From Larus michahellis (lineage: Eukaryota; Chordata; Aves; Charadriiformes; Laridae), in the NCBI RefSeq assembly GCF_964199755.1, contig NC_133899.1:1922001-1986000 (forward strand): a stretch of 64,000 nucleotides of DNA, given 5' to 3'. Shown here piece after piece: positions 22,901 through 32,000 of the stretch. The notes beneath the pieces are model-generated. The model worked only from the letters and a program-made list of their open reading frames with translations, was not told the DNA's origin and did no database searches. Position 1 is the stretch's first letter; each line of letters begins with the position of its first letter. The translations under genes were made by a program, and so were the position numbers.

Positions 22901-24637
22901 CCGCGAGGAGCTCAACCACTGGATCCGGCGCTACAGCGATGCCGAGGACATGAAGAAAGGCAGCCCCCCCTCCGCCCGCCCCCACAACAGCTCCTCCGCC
23001 TCCGAGGCGCCCCAGTTAGGTATTGACCCCCGGGGCTGCGGGGTGCATACGGGGGGTGGGGGGCTGCGCCCCTCTCCAGGGTGCATGTGCCGTTCCCCCG
23101 GGGGGTCCGGCGCTGCCGGCGGGGGGTTTCGAAGGGGACGGCATCTCCTAACGGAGTCACTCCATCTCCTTCGCAGACGCTCACCGGGAGTTTGCACCAC
23201 GGCCCCTCTCCGGGTACATGCCGGAGGAGATCTGGAGGAAGGCTGGTGAGTGTGGGGTGGGCACCGGCACCCATCGGTGTGTTGAGCTGGCAGGGTCTCT
23301 GCCACATCCCCTCCCTGCGCTGCGTCGGGCTGCCGGCGGGGCTGGAGGGGGTCAGGGTGGGTTTGCAGCGCGGGGTGGGTGCTCGCAGCCATCCCAGGGA
23401 GCTGCTGCAGAGGGGGATCCTCAGCCGCTTTCCTTCCAGAAGAAGCTGTGAACGAGGTGAAGCGCCAGGCCATGTCCGAGCTGCAGAAGGCCGTGTCAGA
23501 CGCCGAGCGGAAAGCCCATGAGCTGATCACGACGGAGCGAGCCAAGATGGAGCGAGCCCTGGCCGAGGCCAAGCGCCAGGCTTCGGAGGACGCCCTGACC
23601 GTCATCAATCAGCAGGAGGACTCGAGCGAGGTGGGGGCCAGTGGGGGCCAGCCAGAAGGGACGGGGTTGGTGGCAGACACAGGCGTTTGGGACCTGCTCC
23701 TTTTGCAATCAAGTTTGCAGTGTCTGTGCATGTGAGACTGGGTACCGGGGGGGCTGCGGCAGCACCACGGGGTGGGAAGAGGGGATTTCTTGCACTGAGC
23801 TGGATGCGGGGGGGTGCATGATCCAGGATGGGATGAGGGGGGGTGCATGATCCAGGATGGGATGCCCAGTCCAGGATGGGGGAGCACAGTCTGGGATGGA
23901 GGTGCATGGTCCAGGATGGAGTACATGGTCCAGGGTGGGGATGAACGGTCTGGGATGATGCGCGTGGTCTGGGATGCAGGTGCACGGTCTGGGATGATGC
24001 GCACGGTCCAGGAGGCAGATGCATGGTCCAGGATGGGGATGTATGGTCCAAGACGATGTGCAAGTTCTGGGATGGGGGTCCGTGGTCCAGGACAGGGTGC
24101 ATGGTCTGAGATGGAGTGCACGGTCCAGGATGGGAACGCATCATCCAGGATGATGTGCATGAACTGGGATGCAGGCGCATGGTCCGGGATGATGTGCACG
24201 GTCTGGGATGAGGATATATGGTCCGGGATGCGGCTGCGCAGTCTGGGATGGTGGACTGCATGGTCCAGGATGGTGGCGCATGATCTGGGATGGAGGTGCA
24301 CGATCCAGGGCTGAGGTTTGGCTTTGCATCCCCGCAGAGCTGCTGGAACTGCGGGCGCAAAGCGAGCGAGACCTGCAGCGGCTGCAACACCGCCCGCTAC
24401 TGCGGCTCCTTCTGCCAGCACAAGGATTGGGAGAAGCACCACCACGTCTGCGGGCAGACTCTGCAAGGGCTGCCGGCCCCCGCCGCCCCCGCCGCCGGTG
24501 TGGGGCTGCCACCGGGCCCGTGCCAGCCCGACGGGGTGGCCACCATCGCCAGCAGCCCCAGCGAGACGGGCTCGGCGGCCGTTTCCCGCGCTGGCACGCC
24601 GGCCACCCCGGCCCCGCTGGAGAGCGCGTCCCGCTGA
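16806..24637 (+). CDS. CBFA2T3: CBFA2T3 (MTG16/ETO2) transcriptional corepressor, complete CDS, 11 coding exons
   Basis: Coding exons: 16806-16926, 18321-18398, 19445-19686, 20106-20195, 21811-21992, 22109-22365, 22482-22567, 22824-23019, 23177-23245, 23440-23630, 24338-24637. All junctions are GT-AG and phases join without a break (1,812 nt, 603 residues). The order of family domains is complete: Pro/Ser-rich N-terminus, NHR1/TAFH (about 112-207), NHR2 oligomerisation helix (about 332-378), NHR3 (about 433-500) and a MYND zinc finger (506-542). ETO-family proteins do not bind specific DNA themselves; they bridge factors such as TAL1/E-proteins/GATA to NCoR/SMRT and HDACs in the nucleus, mainly in blood progenitors. 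The start has a perfect GCCACC Kozak context. The human long isoform extends about 61 residues further upstream; no equivalent was found here. Human MTG16 is 653 or 567 residues depending on isoform. RUNX1T1 and CBFA2T2 are the paralogues; the [18 protein letters not shown]-terminus and the synteny favour CBFA2T3. Confidence 0.97.
16927..18320 (+). other. CBFA2T3: CBFA2T3 intron 2
   Basis: 1.4 kb of GC-rich intron; nothing recognised apart from the splice sites. Confidence 0.85.
18321..18398 (+). CDS. CBFA2T3: CBFA2T3 exon 3, in-frame cassette (26 codons)
   Basis: Acceptor ttgcttgcag, donor GTAAGT. Adds residues 41-66 ending [14 protein letters not shown]. The 78-bp length keeps the frame if skipped. 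In human the equivalent segment is present in the long MTG16 isoform and absent from the 567-residue one, so this is probably an alternative cassette here too. Skipping would join ACC-A to TG-ATG and keep the next exon in frame. Confidence 0.9.
18399..19444 (+). other. CBFA2T3: CBFA2T3 intron 3
   Basis: 1.05 kb, GC-rich. A small AT-rich patch at 18600-18665 has a CACCTG E-box. Nothing else recognised. Confidence 0.85.
19445..19686 (+). CDS. CBFA2T3: CBFA2T3 exon 4: start of NHR1/TAFH
   Basis: Residues 67-147. Opens with [16 protein letters not shown], a Ser/Pro/Asn-rich linker, then the first part of NHR1 ([17 protein letters not shown] to LGLV). Donor GTACGT is not the strongest but the phase is right. 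Confidence 0.96.
19687..20105 (+). other. CBFA2T3: CBFA2T3 intron 4
   Basis: Contains a threefold 17-bp tandem repeat (GGTTTTCCCTCAAG theme) at 19938-19988. Confidence 0.85.
20106..20195 (+). CDS. CBFA2T3: CBFA2T3 exon 5: middle of NHR1/TAFH
   Basis: Exactly 30 codons (148-177), phase 0 at both ends, running from [12 protein letters not shown] to RPFVIPFLK. This is the central TAFH helix-loop-helix, which in the family contacts E-protein activation domains. Confidence 0.96.
20196..21810 (+). other. CBFA2T3: CBFA2T3 intron 5
   Basis: 1.6 kb with A/T homopolymer tracts at about 20430-20460 and 20605-20625; nothing else recognised. Confidence 0.85.
21811..21992 (+). CDS. CBFA2T3: CBFA2T3 exon 6: end of NHR1
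   Basis: Residues 178-237: [19 protein letters not shown], then a Gln/His/Ala helix, [13 protein letters not shown] and a basic GKRRTPDR that resembles a nuclear localisation patch. Acceptor cccctcgcag, donor GTGAGA. Confidence 0.96.
22109..22365 (+). CDS. CBFA2T3: CBFA2T3 exon 7: linker between NHR1 and NHR2
   Basis: Contains [31 protein letters not shown] and [20 protein letters not shown], all typical of MTG proteins. Between them lies a 21-bp coding tandem duplication (22206-22226 and 22227-22247), giving two NGLxHPP heptads that lengthen this linker relative to human. Confidence 0.95.
22206..22247 (+). repeat. CBFA2T3: 21-bp coding tandem duplication in CBFA2T3 exon 7
   Basis: Two seven-codon units, coding NGLSHPP and NGLGHPP, differing at four bases in all. 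In frame, in the unstructured linker before NHR2. Confidence 0.9.
22482..22567 (+). CDS. CBFA2T3: CBFA2T3 exon 8: start of NHR2
   Basis: Residues 324-352, [19 protein letters not shown] to KHLNN: the beginning of the amphipathic NHR2 helix that tetramerises ETO-family proteins. Donor GTATGT. Confidence 0.96.
22824..23019 (+). CDS. CBFA2T3: CBFA2T3 exon 9: end of NHR2
   Basis: Residues 353-417. [19 protein letters not shown] and [14 protein letters not shown] complete NHR2; a Ser/Pro-rich linker follows. The donor is used at the second G of TTAGGTATTG, so that the split codon becomes GAC with the next exon. Confidence 0.95.
23177..23245 (+). CDS. CBFA2T3: CBFA2T3 exon 10
   Basis: 69 bp, residues 418-440: [20 protein letters not shown] then RKA. 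This short exon leads into NHR3 and is phase 1 at both ends. Confidence 0.95.
23440..23630 (+). CDS. CBFA2T3: CBFA2T3 exon 11: NHR3 coiled-coil
   Basis: Residues 441-504, [19 protein letters not shown] through the Glu/Lys/Ala-rich helix to [10 protein letters not shown]. This is the NHR3 coiled-coil segment, almost unchanged from human. Donor GTGGGG is weak at +4/+5. Confidence 0.96.
23800..24315 (+). repeat. About 20-bp minisatellite in CBFA2T3 intron 11, next to exon 12
   Basis: Around 25 diverged units with the theme GCATGGTCCAGGATGGGGAT / GCACGGTCTGGGATGATG. It fills most of the 707-bp intron and ends about 25 bp before the exon 12 acceptor, so the branch site may lie at its edge or inside it. 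Confidence 0.9.
24338..24637 (+). CDS. CBFA2T3: CBFA2T3 exon 12: MYND zinc finger (NHR4) and C-terminus
   Basis: Residues 505-603 and TGA at 24635-24637. The MYND ligands are all present with family spacing: C506, C509, C517, C520, C526, C530, H538, C542. This finger binds PPPLI-type motifs of NCoR/SMRT. The tail is a Pro/Ala/Ser/Thr-rich, poorly conserved sequence. The acceptor stands only about 27 bp after a minisatellite. Confidence 0.97.
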   Translation, partial: SCWNCGRKASETCSGCNTARYCGSFCQHKDWEKHHHVCGQTLQGLPAPAAPAAGVGLPPGPCQPDGVATIASSPSETGSAAVSRAGTPATPAPLESASR

Positions 24638-24655
24638 GCTGCCCTCGGAACTGCT

Positions 24656-24673
24656 GCCGCCGCCGCCGCCGCC
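24656..24673 (+). repeat. (GCC)6 run just after CBFA2T3 stop
   Basis: Six GCC followed by GCT GCT, beginning 19 bp after the stop codon. Confidence 0.85.
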
Positions 24674-25215
24674 GCTGCTACCACCGCTCTCCAAAAGACA
24701 CGGACTGCACTCGATGCAATTTCCTCAGCTACCTGACTCGTGTGACCTCCGAAACGACCTCTCTAGCTCTCACAAATAATCCTCACGGATCCTCAAACTG
24801 GGCTTTAAGTGGAGTTAAGGCAAATACCGGTCTTCTCTGTTCTCTCTTTGGTCTTTGTTTTGGCTATTTTTTTTGGTTGGTTTTCTATCGCTTGGGGGAT
24901 TATGGTTCCTTTTTTTGTTGTTGGGTTTTTTTGGGGTTGGTTGTTTTTTTTTTTTTTCCCTTTTCTTCTTTCCGGATGAGGGATTTGGCTGCAGCCTCGC
25001 CACGCACTGACGTGGGGAGAGGCCGGCCCGGCCCCGGCCCGCATCGGCGCTGCCGAGGGGCTCGCTTGCAGGAGGAAAGAAACTTCTTTTCTTCGTCTCT
25101 CTCTTCCTCTTTTTTTTTTTTTCTCCTTTTTTTTTTTGTAAAAAAAAAAAAATAAAGAAAATAAAAAAGAAAACGTCGGACTCTTTGGCTTTAAGTAAGA
25201 AATTGTAAAAAAGGA

Positions 25216-25247
<32 letters not shown>

Positions 25248-25479
25248 CCAAAAACCAGACGACGCCAAGTCAAGCCGTGTGACGGACGCTCACCTGTAAC
25301 TACCTTGCTAGCTAGCCAAGAACAGACCAGACTCACCTCTGCTCCAAAGGAAATCCAAAACCAAGGAAGATCCAAACGTCTCTCCACTGCCAAAGTTCGT
25401 TTCGTTCTGTTGTTGCTTCCTTCCCCTCCCCGCAAGGATGGACGGACATGCCCCCGGGGCTTTAAAGAGTTTCTATTAA

Positions 25480-25485
25480 AATAAA
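25480..25485 (+). terminator. CBFA2T3: Possible proximal poly(A) signal of CBFA2T3
   Basis: AATAAA followed within 5 bp by a run of 13 A. It may be a true early polyadenylation site, but the encoded A run would also cause internal priming in cDNA libraries. Further hexamers at 25151-25156, 25160-25165 and 26096-26101 are in similar low-complexity DNA. Confidence 0.35.
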
Positions 25486-25991
25486 GCAAAAAAAAAAAAA
25501 GGTGTTTTTTTTTAAAAAAAAACAAACAAGCCCCCAAGGCATGGGAGGGGGAGATGGTGGCTGAGAACCGCCGGGTGGGCGCAGCCAGAGCCGGCACATC
25601 TCTACCTCTGCCCGCCGCCAACCTGGAGAAAGAGAATTTAAAAAAAAAAAAAAAAAAAAGAGATTAAAAGACAGATTTTGGTTTTCTCCCTTCCTGAAGC
25701 CGTCGGGGGCCACCTGCGGCCGGACCCCTCCCCCCCAGCCCCTCGCTGCCGGGCTGCTCCCACACCCCGCGCCGGATTTATGTTGCAAGGATTTTTTAAG
25801 AGGGAAAAGGCAAAAGGAAAGCGAGCGCCACCTCCTTCCTGGCCGAGGAGGCAGCCAAGGACAATGTTGATTATTTTGTATTTCTCGCATCGTTGTACAA
25901 AGCGCAGAGGACGGGAGTGCAATACGGAAAGTCCCCCGGCTCCGAGGAGGGAAGCCCCGCGCGGGGCAGGAGTGCTGTACGCTAATGTGAA

Positions 25992-25999
25992 TGTAAATA
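25992..25999 (+). promoter_or_regulatory. CBFA2T3: Pumilio response element in CBFA2T3 3' UTR
   Basis: TGTAAATA fits UGUANAUA exactly and lies in a part of the 3' UTR of ordinary complexity. One 8-base match is weak evidence alone. Confidence 0.3.
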
Positions 26000-26019
26000 G
26001 TGTTTGCAGAGGTCCAAAA

Positions 26020-26092
26020 AAATAATAATAATAATAATAATAATGATGACGATGACGATGATGATGATAGTGATAATAATAAGAGACATTTG
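26020..26092 (+). repeat. AAT/GAT microsatellite in CBFA2T3 3' UTR
   Basis: (AAT)n passing into (GATGAC)n/(GAT)n and back to AAT, about 70 bp. Confidence 0.9.
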
Positions 26093-26430
26093 CCAAATAA
26101 AAGATGATGAGAACCCGCTGGAGGCTGTGGCGTGGGGCAGCGAGGCTGGCCGGAGGCGAGCAGAAGTCGTGTGCTCGATAGGAGCTGTAGTTTTTCCGCA
26201 TTTGCAAAAACCATCCTGTGTGTTTTCTGTAGGGGAGGAAGAGGAGGGAAAGGTTTGGGGCCGGGTCAGTTGTGTTGCCAGTCACCCAGGGGCCGGTGCT
26301 GCCTTCATGGCTGCCTCCTGCGACGGCCGTGCCGTGCCGTGCTGTGCCGTGCTGCAGCAGAGCTGGGCGCATGGGGCGCCTCCAAGGTGACGTTACCAGC
26401 CCCGTGCCACCAGCGCCGAGCCCTGCTGCG

Positions 26431-26656
26431 GCTTTGTGCACCCCGAGGCCTCGGCGCGTCCCCTGGAGGGGGGGTTTCCGTGCACCCCGAGGCTTCGGTG
26501 CATCCCTCCAGGGGGGTTTTGTGCACCCCGAGACCTCGGTGCATCCCTCCGGGGGGTTTCTGTGCACCCCAAGGCTTTGGTGCATCCCCCCCAGGGGGGT
26601 TCTGTGCACCCCAAAACCTCAGTGCATCCCCCCAGGTGGATTTCTGTGCACCCCGT
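26431..26656 (+). repeat. 41-44 bp minisatellite in CBFA2T3 3' UTR
   Basis: GTGCACCCC recurs at 26436, 26480, 26521, 26562, 26604 and 26646. Each unit also carries GGTGCATCCC and a G run, so it would be transcribed as a GC-rich repeat. Confidence 0.9.
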
Positions 26657-28439
26657 GGCCGGGAGCTTTGCCGGGTGCCCCTCGAGTGACTGTTCACTTT
26701 ATTTATGGTGTGACATATGTAATATTGTCTATTTTTCTTACGTTTCCCGAGAAGAGGTAATATATAAGAGTATTGCAGATGCACCTGCTGCAGGGCCGCC
26801 TGCTCTCCCGGGTGTCTGTCCCGTCCCTGTCCTTCCCACCGCGTGTGTCCCCGCGTGTCCCCACGTGCCCCCAGCCCCGCTCCGCACCGGGGGCTCTGCC
26901 TCTCTACCTCCGCCTCGCCGGGAAACTGTGGACGAGAGCATTACTATGGAGTCTGCTCTCGTTTCCACTCCCTTCTGTTTTGTTTTTTGTGGGTTTTTTT
27001 GTTGGTTTTTTTTGGTTTTTTTTTTAATTATTGTTTTCTTTTTTTTTTTCTTAAATAATAACAAAAATACCCTACAGAACCTTGCATTGAAACCAAAAGC
27101 CAAGGGAGGGAGGGGATGGGCGGCGCGGCGCTAGCAGATGTCCAAACCAGAACGACAGCTTTAAAGTGTAATATTTCCCAAAAAAATTAGTGATGCAGGG
27201 AGGACGGCAGCGGCGGTGCGGTCGCGGGGCCGGAGTGATGCGGGCGCGGAGGGGGCCGTGGTGGCCGAGAAGGCGCTGGCCGGGAAGGCGCTGGCCGGAG
27301 CGGCGGGCGTTTCTGCGGGGTTTTGCTCCAAAATGATGTTGAGGAGTGTGGGGGACCAGGGGACACGTGCCCTGAGCCGTGCCCAAGCTGTGTCCTTTGG
27401 TGGCTTCGTGGGAGGTGGCAGATGGATGAGTTGTGCGGTGCCAGTGCAGCGTGGCCAGGGGGTAGGGACACCCCAGTGCCCACATCTCCCCTCCTCGGGT
27501 TTCGTCCCCACCATCACGGCTGGGGCTGGGGGGCGGTGTTGGTGGCATGGGGACAGCCTGCCTGAGGTCCCGGTCCCCGCGAGGAGGCACAGCCCAGGGC
27601 GCTGGGTGCTGGGTGCTGGCTGCAGCACTGGGCTGGAGGAGGTGGCAGGGGAGACGTGGCTCTCCTCTGCCACCAAACATGGCACCAGGGTCCTATCCTT
27701 AGCGGGTGAAGGTCTCTCCAGCTCCTTCCTCATGTTTCCAACCCGAAATCCCAGCTGAAACCAAAGTGCCGTGTCCCGGCGAGGCTGGGCACCCTGGAGT
27801 GGGGGTCCCACACCTGCCCAGGCTTTGCTCCATCACTGCCAGAGTCCCCCCAGCCCTCCCACAGCTTCTCCTCACCCTCCTTCTCTGGGGCGTGCTGGGG
27901 CCCCCCCTTCTCCTTGGGATGCCCTCCTGGATCCTGGTGGGTTTGAGGTCAGGGATAGGATGTCAACTTGTTCCTAGGTCCCAGGCACTGCTCTGGGGTG
28001 TCCCTGCCGTGGTGGCAGCCCCGAGGGCTCCTCTGATGCCACCAAATGACACGGCCCCAGGAGGGAGGTGTCATGCCGCCATCCCCCCTCACTCATGGCT
28101 GCGTGGGCAGCACCAGTTCCCCGGTCCCGTGTGGGGCTGAGCCCTGCCCGTGTTACCCTGCCAGCCCTGGGGACGGGGACGCCGGGGCACAGCGGTCCCC
28201 GGGGGGCTGGAAACCAGAGCCCCCCACCAGGGCTGGGTTGGCAGGGCGCAGCCTGCCCTGCCCCATGGCGTGGGTTTTGGGGGCCAGTCCAGAGAGATGA
28301 CGTGGTAGGACTTTCCTTCGGCATGCTGTCCCCCCCCCTTGCTGTTTCCCGCTTTCTCTAAGTGTACTGTATGTTTGACCTGTGAAAGATGTAAACTTTA
28401 TGATTCAGGTTATGTCTGTTCTTAACTCTGTATCTGTGT

Positions 28440-28445
28440 AATAAA
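28440..28445 (+). terminator. CBFA2T3: Distal poly(A) signal of CBFA2T3
   Basis: AATAAA in an AT-rich, non-repetitive block (28340-28465) that contrasts with the GC-rich DNA on both sides, about 450 bp before the PABPN1L promoter. Best candidate for the main 3' end. Confidence 0.6.
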
Positions 28446-28465
28446 GACAATTTAATATCAACTGG

Positions 28466-28934
28466 AGGCTCCGTCGCCTGAGCTTGTGCTGGGTGCCCTC
28501 GCTCCCCTCTCCCAGCAGCACCCTGCACCCCGTGCCCCCCACCCTAGGGGGCTTCATTATAGCCCTGGAGTCTTTTGCTGCCCTGCATCCGGCTCTGAGG
28601 AGGGGTGTCCACGCTGGGGGGCATTCAGGGTTGTCCCCAGGGAACCCAAAGGGATCTCCCCCCCCTGCTGCAGGTGCTGCAGGGTGCCCCACTGCTCCCC
28701 CTGTGCTGGAGACGGTTGCTGAGAGCTGGCTGCGGTCCCCAGCACCACCAGCGGGGTCGGTGGCCAAGGAGGGTCGGGGGGAGGGAGTCCCCAAACACAG
28801 GAGAACTGTGTCTCCGCCTGGCCACGCGTGTCCACTGCCGCCCCCGGGGCTCGAACCCGCGGTCCCAGGGGCACGGCTGGGCAGGGCCGCCTCCCCCGCC
28901 CTGCCGGCACGGGGCGGGGCCTGGCGGCGCGCCC
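28466..28934. other. Intergenic stretch CBFA2T3 - PABPN1L
   Basis: About 470 bp, GC-rich, rising in CpG towards PABPN1L. No separate feature recognised. Confidence 0.6.
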
Positions 28935-29060
28935 TACCCTGATTGGCCATTGACGTGTGAAAGTGGCGCGCCGGCGGGACAGGGAGGCACGTGGCGGCTG
29001 GAGATCGGCACGTGGCTGCGCGCCGCTGGTTCCCGCCGGCACCGCGGAGTTCAGCGCAGC
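28935..29060 (+). promoter_or_regulatory. PABPN1L: PABPN1L proximal promoter with inverted CCAAT and CRE-like site
   Basis: The 125 bp before the start codon carry an inverted CCAAT box (ATTGG, 28942-28946) and, a few bases on, TGACGTGT (28951-28958), close to a CRE half site. The region is CpG-rich and TATA-less. The assignment rests on position. Confidence 0.45.
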
Positions 29061-29080
29061 ATGTTCCGGGGCCGGGCGAG
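29061..29080 (+). CDS. PABPN1L: PABPN1L exon 1 (20 coding bases)
   Basis: Codes MFRGRA plus two bases, donor GTGGGT. Very short, so it would be missed by gene finders. The evidence for it is phase agreement with exon 2 and the resemblance of the joined sequence to mammalian N-termini. Confidence 0.75.
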
Positions 29081-32000
29081 GTGGGTCCGGGACGGGCGAC
29101 TGGGACGGGGCCCGGCTCGGTGACAGGCACCGAGGCTCCCAGGGCTGGAGGGGTGTCCCCTTCCCGCCCCGAGGTGGGAGAGTTTGTCCCTCAGGGGGCG
29201 CAAACCAAAAGCCCTGGGGCTGAAAGGGTGCGGGTTTGCTTTTGCTTGGGTGAGGAAGGGCTCCCTGCCGCTCCCTCTGTGCAGGCAGCAGCCCTGCTGG
29301 TGGGGCTGGTCCTGCCTCCTCTTCCCTTTCCCTGCCAGCAGGCTGTAATGCTTGTGCCTAGTTTATTTTCACCCAAGGGAAGCTGCTTCCAGGTCCCCTC
29401 TGAGCTGGGAAGGGGCTCAGTATGAGGCAGAGACCTTCAGTAGCCCCTCAGTCCTGCAGTTCTGGGGGCCTGCTGCAAGCCTGCCTGCAGCACCAAGAGC
29501 AGACTAACTGCTTTGGTGGCACCTATTCATCCTGCTGGAAGCACCCTTAAAGCCTTTGCCTGGCTGACGTTCTGCTTTAGGTTCTGTGTTAAATGGCAGT
29601 TTGTTTATTAAATGGCTTTTTGCCCCTGTTCCTGCCCAGTTCTCTCTTCCTGGACACTTCAGGGATCTGGTGGCAGGACCCATCATCCCTGGCAGGGGTG
29701 GAGGCATCTTGGGACGTGGCAGAGATGGCAGCTCTGCGGAAGGCTGCAGTTGATGACTCAGATGTGAGCCACCTGGAGGGGGACAGTGTGGAGGAGCTGG
29801 ATGTGCCGGACCCAGTGAGTGCCTGGCTGAATGTGGAATCAGTTTTCTCTCTTTCTCTAAGGAAATGGAAAACTCTCTATGCCTCTCTTCAAGCACTTCC
29901 AAAAATTAAGAATAGTCTTGGGCTTCTGTTGTTAAAATCCCTGAGCTGAGAAGCTGGAAATTGAGTTGTCACTCTCCTGCTGCTTAGCTTTCACTGCTGA
30001 GATGGCTGGCTGGGCAAGAGTCAATGGCTCCTGTTTGTCACCGGCTTAAATCTCCAGTTCCCTCTGACAGCTCTGGTGCTGCTGGGGCCTCTCTGCTGCA
30101 GCACACGCTGCTTCACAAGCAAGCACAGGAAAGGAAGTATTTCCCTGGGTTTTTTTTCTCCCCATGGAAGCTGGGAGCTGAACTCCCCTTTGGTGGGACA
30201 GGCCGTTGTCCCCAGCACCCAGCTCACCCTTGTCCCCAGCCTGGGAGGGCACTGCTGGTGGAGATGCGTGCTGTGTAGCACTGCAACGTCCCAGCCCAGG
30301 GTGGGGAGCGGCGCAGGGGTGTCCCTGCTCCGTGTGCTGCTCATGTGAGTCTTGGTTTGGGTTGCAGGAGCTGGAGGCCATCAAAGCCAAAGTGCGGGAG
30401 ATGGAGAAGGAGGATGAGAGGCTGAAGGAATTGCAGCTGGAAGCCGAAAACCGCCTCATCATGAGCTCAGAGGCAGGTATGGGCTGTCCCTGGGTGCTGC
30501 TGTTGTTGTCCGCCGCCCCTAGGGACACCTCTGGGGCACAGGGCGGTGATCAGAGCCAGAGCACGCTGCGCTGTCTGTCTCTCCTGGCAGCCTGAGACTG
30601 GGCACAAAGGGTGGGTGAGGGATGGAGTCCCAGGCGTGGCATGGTGCTGAGGTTATATCCAACTCCTACCTTTGCAGGACAAGACGCAGTAAATCATTGA
30701 ATTAAATTCAATTCAGTTAAGTAATTGAGTTTAGCTGTTGGTGCTTCACGCTGAATTTGTGTGAAGAGAGAGGGGACAAAGGGGATGGAGGAGGTGGTGG
30801 CAGCAGTGTGGGGATTTGGGTGTGCCCCTGGACGTGACCGGGGACCCAGGGAGCTTTGCAGTGTGGCAGCTGGGAGCAGACCCGCATGGACAGACGTCCC
30901 TCTGCCAAGGGGCTCCTGCGACTCCGTCCAGCACGACCCCTTGTCTCTGCAGCTCTCTTCCCAAAGACAACCGAGGAGAAGAAGGAGGTTGACCAGCGAT
31001 CCATCTACGTGGGCAATGTAAGTAGGAGACCCTGGAGCAGAGCCCACCTCGCTGCTCCTTGCCCAGCTGGATGTATGTTTGAGATCCCTAGCACAGGGGC
31101 CTGTGCACCCCCTATCGAAGGCTGGCTGGTCCCATCCCAAATGCCTCTGCCCAGCCCAGACTGGGAATTTGACTGAGCACCTGCCTGTGATCCTCAACCA
31201 CTTGCAGATAATCTGTTGCATGTGTCAGCTCCCCAGAATATCCTGCTGGAAGCTGCAGGTCATGCAGCATTGCTTGTTCCCTCAAAGGGGGGGGCCTCTC
31301 TCTTGGATTTGGGTTTCCAGACCGGAGCATTTCAGCTGGAAGTGTCTTCTGAACATCAGGAGATGATGAGGTCGTGGTGGCAAGGCATGAGCAGGGTCAG
31401 CCGGGCCCTTTGCCCCCCGTGATGGTGTGCGAATGCAGACCTACGAGCCGGAGGAAGCTGGATGGTGGTGCTGGAGGGGGCTGGGGCTGTCGTTGCAGGT
31501 GGATTACGGGGGCACGGCAGAAGAGCTGGAGTCTCACTTCAACAGCTGTGGGCAGATCAACCGAGTGACCATCCTTTGTGACAAGTTCTCGGGGCATCCC
31601 AAAGGGTCAGTGCTGTGCGTGGGAGCTGGGGTTGGGGTGCTGAGGGTGCTGCCCTGTGCTCCCCAGCCTTTGGGAGCAGCGGGGTGTCCCTGGAGCTCTG
31701 CTCACCCCGTCCCCTCGCAGGTATGCCTACATTGAGTTTGAAGAGAAGAGCTCCGTGAAGGCTGCGGTGGAGCTGGACGAGAGCATGTTCAGAGGCCGTG
31801 TCATTAAGGTAAGAGCTGGATGAGGCCCTGGGATGGTCTATCCATCCCTCCCATGTGCATGGGGCTGTGCCGATCCCCAGCGCCGGCTGAGCCACCCCCT
31901 GCCTTCCAGGTGCTGCCCAAGAGGACCAACATGCCGGGCATCAGCACCACCGACCGCGGGGGCTACCGGAGCCGCTTCCAAGCCCCCTGGGGAGGGCTGG

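Larger units (their letters stand above)
24638..28465 (+). other. CBFA2T3: CBFA2T3 3' UTR
   Basis: No exon of another gene is seen between the stop and the signal at 28440. Contents in order: GCC run just after the stop (24656-24673); a T-rich block (about 24840-25138) followed at once by an A-rich block (25139-25258); early AATAAA hexamers; a TGTAAATA Pumilio-type site (25992-25999); an AAT/GAT microsatellite; a 41-44 bp minisatellite (26431-26656); an AT-rich stretch at 26690-26790 and the final AT-rich 120 bp, both of which look conserved in style. The real end may differ between transcripts. Confidence 0.6.

Noticed and set aside
23609-24694. 361-codon minus-strand frame antisense to CBFA2T3 exons 11-12
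   Set aside because: Half of it is the intron 11 minisatellite read backwards, the rest is antisense to the MYND exon. Shadow of a real gene.
25139-25260. Processed retrocopy tail suggested by the long A runs
   Set aside because: No target-site duplication or coding retrocopy is seen; the runs are within the CBFA2T3 3' UTR low-complexity block.
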